6,967 nt of DNA from Bacteroidales bacterium (lineage in GTDB: Bacteria > Bacteroidota > Bacteroidia > Bacteroidales > P3): contig JAFZTV010000068.1 of assembly GCA_017618625.1 (NCBI GenBank), positions 1 to 6,967 on the forward strand. Reading direction: 5' to 3'. Both the position numbers and the translations under genes were made by a program. The notes below the pieces were generated by a model, which saw only the letters and a program-made list of their open reading frames with translations, searched no databases and was not told the origin of the DNA. Positions 6,162 to 6,967 of this stretch are shown in pieces; position 1 is the stretch's first letter; each line of letters begins with the position of its first letter.

Positions 6162-6210
6162 CAGTGGCTTTGCAGTGGCTTTGCAGTGACTTTGCAGTGG
6201 CTTTGCAGTG
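6162..6210. repeat. 11-bp tandem repeat array, 4.5 copies
   Basis: The unit CAGTGGCTTTG occurs at 6162-6172, 6173-6183, 6184-6194 (one change, G to A) and 6195-6205, with CAGTG remaining at 6206-6210. There are no spacers. It lies between the two divergent promoters, nearer the ferredoxin side. Confidence 0.92.
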
Positions 6211-6270
6211 AACCAATACCGGGCCAGCTTTGCGCTAATTCTAGACCGATTATGGCGTGATGCTAGTTTA

Positions 6271-6298
6271 GCGGTTGGCGGTTACGGGCAGCGGGCAG
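6271..6298. repeat. Two adjacent heptamer duplications
   Basis: GCGGTTG (6271-6277) is followed by GCGGTTA (6278-6284), and then CGGGCAG appears twice (6285-6291, 6292-6298). They form a 28-bp G-rich block in an otherwise AT-rich gap. Confidence 0.6.
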
Positions 6299-6366
6299 TT
6301 TTGGGGCCGTCAAAAACCACGAAAAGGACTAATTATTATGGGTTTGAAAATATTTTTTCATGGAAT

Positions 6367-6398
6367 GTTGTATTAATGACGGAAAATAAGTAAGTTTG
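6367..6398 (+). promoter_or_regulatory. Bacteroidetes-type promoter for the ferredoxin gene
   Basis: GTTG at 6367-6370 (-33), a 20-bp spacer and TAAGTTTG at 6391-6398 (-7, exact match to TAnnTTTG) fit the Bacteroidetes housekeeping promoter well. Transcription would start near 6404, giving an AT-rich leader of about 80 nt. Confidence 0.7.
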
Positions 6399-6473
6399 CA
6401 ATGGTCGAAATACACTTGATTTAATCGTAATTAATTTACAATTAACTAATTATTATATTAATCCACAAATAAA

Positions 6474-6479
6474 AGGAGA
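6474..6479 (+). promoter_or_regulatory. Ribosome binding site of the ferredoxin gene
   Basis: AGGAGA, within AAAAGGAGAC, lies 6 nt before the ATG at 6486. It is the only clear Shine-Dalgarno sequence among the genes in this window; the others have none that I can see. It fixes the start and suggests strong translation. Confidence 0.75.
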
Positions 6480-6485
6480 CTACAC

Positions 6486-6881
6486 ATGACAAAAGTAAAA
6501 TCATTGGCAGACCTGAAAGCCATGAGGGAAAAGCTCCAGTCAACTCTCGATGTGAGAGAGAAGGCTGAGAACCCCGATGCACTTGTACAGATCAAGGTTG
6601 CTATGGCTACCTGCGGTATCGCCGCCGGTGCGAAACAGGTGATGGAACACATGATGCAGAAAGCCGAAGAGCTTCACATCAACGCAGTATTCACACAGAC
6701 CGGTTGCATGGGCTATTGCCATGCGGAGCCCACCCTCGAGGTGAAGGTTCCGGGCAAAGACCCGATCGTGTTTGGCCACGTTGACAACAACCGCGCCGAC
6801 GAGATCCTCACCAAGTATGTCCAGAACGGCGAACTGGTAGAGGGCATCATCCCCGTCAACTACGAAACAATTGACAAGTAA
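6486..6881 (+). CDS. Thioredoxin-fold [2Fe-2S] ferredoxin, hydrogenase/NuoEF-associated type
   Basis: Cytoplasmic electron carrier of 131 residues. After an N-terminal helix (LADLKAMREKL) come the conserved VAMATCGIAAGAKQVM (38-53), with C43, and TQTGCMGYCHAEPTLEVKVPG (70-90), with C74 and C78. The C-terminal part is the usual VFGHVDNNRADEILTKYVQNG helix-strand segment. Proteins of this type lie in operons with NuoE-like, NuoF-like and [FeFe]-hydrogenase subunits of NADH-dependent or electron-bifurcating complexes, so the next genes to the right are expected to be such subunits (inference; they are outside the window). Only three cysteines are present; the homologues I recall also have three, so this is probably a family trait, not a defect. 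The gene has its own strong promoter candidate and Shine-Dalgarno and appears to be first in its operon. The function is probably passing electrons between NAD(H)-linked and hydrogenase modules. Confidence 0.9.
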   Translation: MTKVKSLADLKAMREKLQSTLDVREKAENPDALVQIKVAMATCGIAAGAKQVMEHMMQKAEELHINAVFTQTGCMGYCHAEPTLEVKVPGKDPIVFGHVDNNRADEILTKYVQNGELVEGIIPVNYETIDK

Positions 6882-6967
6882 AGTTTAAAGCTGTAAGCTG
6901 TAAGTTGTAAGTGTTAAGTGTTCTGCGACACAACCTGCGCAAGCTACTTAAAACTTAAAACTTAGAA
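6881..6967. repeat. Heptamer tandem arrays arranged as a long inverted repeat
   Basis: Six 7-bp units follow the ferredoxin stop: AAGTTTA, AAGCTGT twice, AAGTTGT, AAGTGTT twice (6881-6922, sharing the last base of the stop). After a 23-bp core come ACTTAAA twice and ACTTAGA (6946-6966). The right array is the same heptamer family in reverse, so 6901-6919 can pair with 6946-6964 at 17 of 19 positions around a 26-nt loop. It may act as a terminator, a processing signal between operon genes, or a cruciform. The right edge of the window cuts the element. Confidence 0.8.

Larger units (their letters stand above)
5914..6485. other. Divergent intergenic region with repeats and two promoters
   Basis: These 572 bases separate two divergent transcription units. 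They hold a minus-strand promoter candidate (6000-6030), an 11-bp tandem array (6162-6210), two adjacent heptamer duplications (6271-6298), a plus-strand promoter candidate (6367-6398) and a very AT-rich leader (about 6410-6470). Open frames at 5969-6211 and 6208-6393 have no domain, and the first reads through the 11-bp array, so I do not call them genes. I see no tRNA or recognisable small RNA. Confidence 0.65.

Noticed and set aside
5969..6393. Two overlapping open frames in the divergent gap
   Set aside because: No domain, and composition unlike the real genes. The first runs through the 11-bp array and ends beside it; the second starts at the end of the array and overlaps the ferredoxin promoter candidate.

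Overview
The window looks like a chromosomal segment from a member of the Bacteroidetes, most likely order Bacteroidales. Three things point there: a TPR/beta-propeller/OmpA outer-membrane protein, a periplasmic thioredoxin-like protein of the Bacteroidetes kind paired with a tiny putative lipoprotein, and promoter candidates of the Bacteroidetes type (TTG, about 20 bp, TAnnTTTG). The genes are GC-rich with C/G-ending codons, while the gaps are AT-rich or repetitive. No mobile element, rRNA, tRNA or CRISPR array is visible.

Layout: (1) 1-580 has no gene. It holds a C-rich array of 22-bp tandem repeats (1-180), a stem-loop, a short 11-bp repeat array and an AT-rich leader. (2) 581-3256 (+) is an 891-residue exported PorE-like protein with TPRs, a PD40 beta-propeller, a carboxypeptidase-regulatory-like domain, an OmpA C-terminal peptidoglycan-binding domain, and a C-terminal domain that I read as a degenerate retropepsin-like aspartic protease fold. 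(3) A 10-bp perfect hairpin separates it from miaA (3320-4228, +), whose stop overlaps the start of a GNAT-like acetyltransferase (4225-4728, +). (4) A convergent two-gene unit on the minus strand encodes a 66-residue putative lipoprotein (5713-5913) and a thioredoxin-like protein with a CDIC site (4751-5713), with stop and start fused as TGATG. (5) 5914-6485 is a divergent intergenic region with a promoter candidate for each flank, an 11-bp tandem array and heptamer duplications. (6) 6486-6881 (+) is a thioredoxin-fold [2Fe-2S] ferredoxin of the type that accompanies NuoF-like and [FeFe]-hydrogenase subunits, followed by a heptamer array arranged as a long inverted repeat.

Functionally this is a mixed neighbourhood: cell-envelope architecture, tRNA A37 prenylation with a coupled acetyltransferase, periplasmic or outer-membrane thiol chemistry, and the apparent beginning of an electron-transfer operon that runs off the right edge. 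The observations most worth a second look are the protease-like tail on the OmpA protein, a 19-nt inverted repeat (18 of 19 paired) joining the miaA leader to its coding sequence, a terminator-like hairpin inside the thioredoxin signal-peptide codons, and the repeated use of 7-, 11- and 22-bp tandem units in every long gap.
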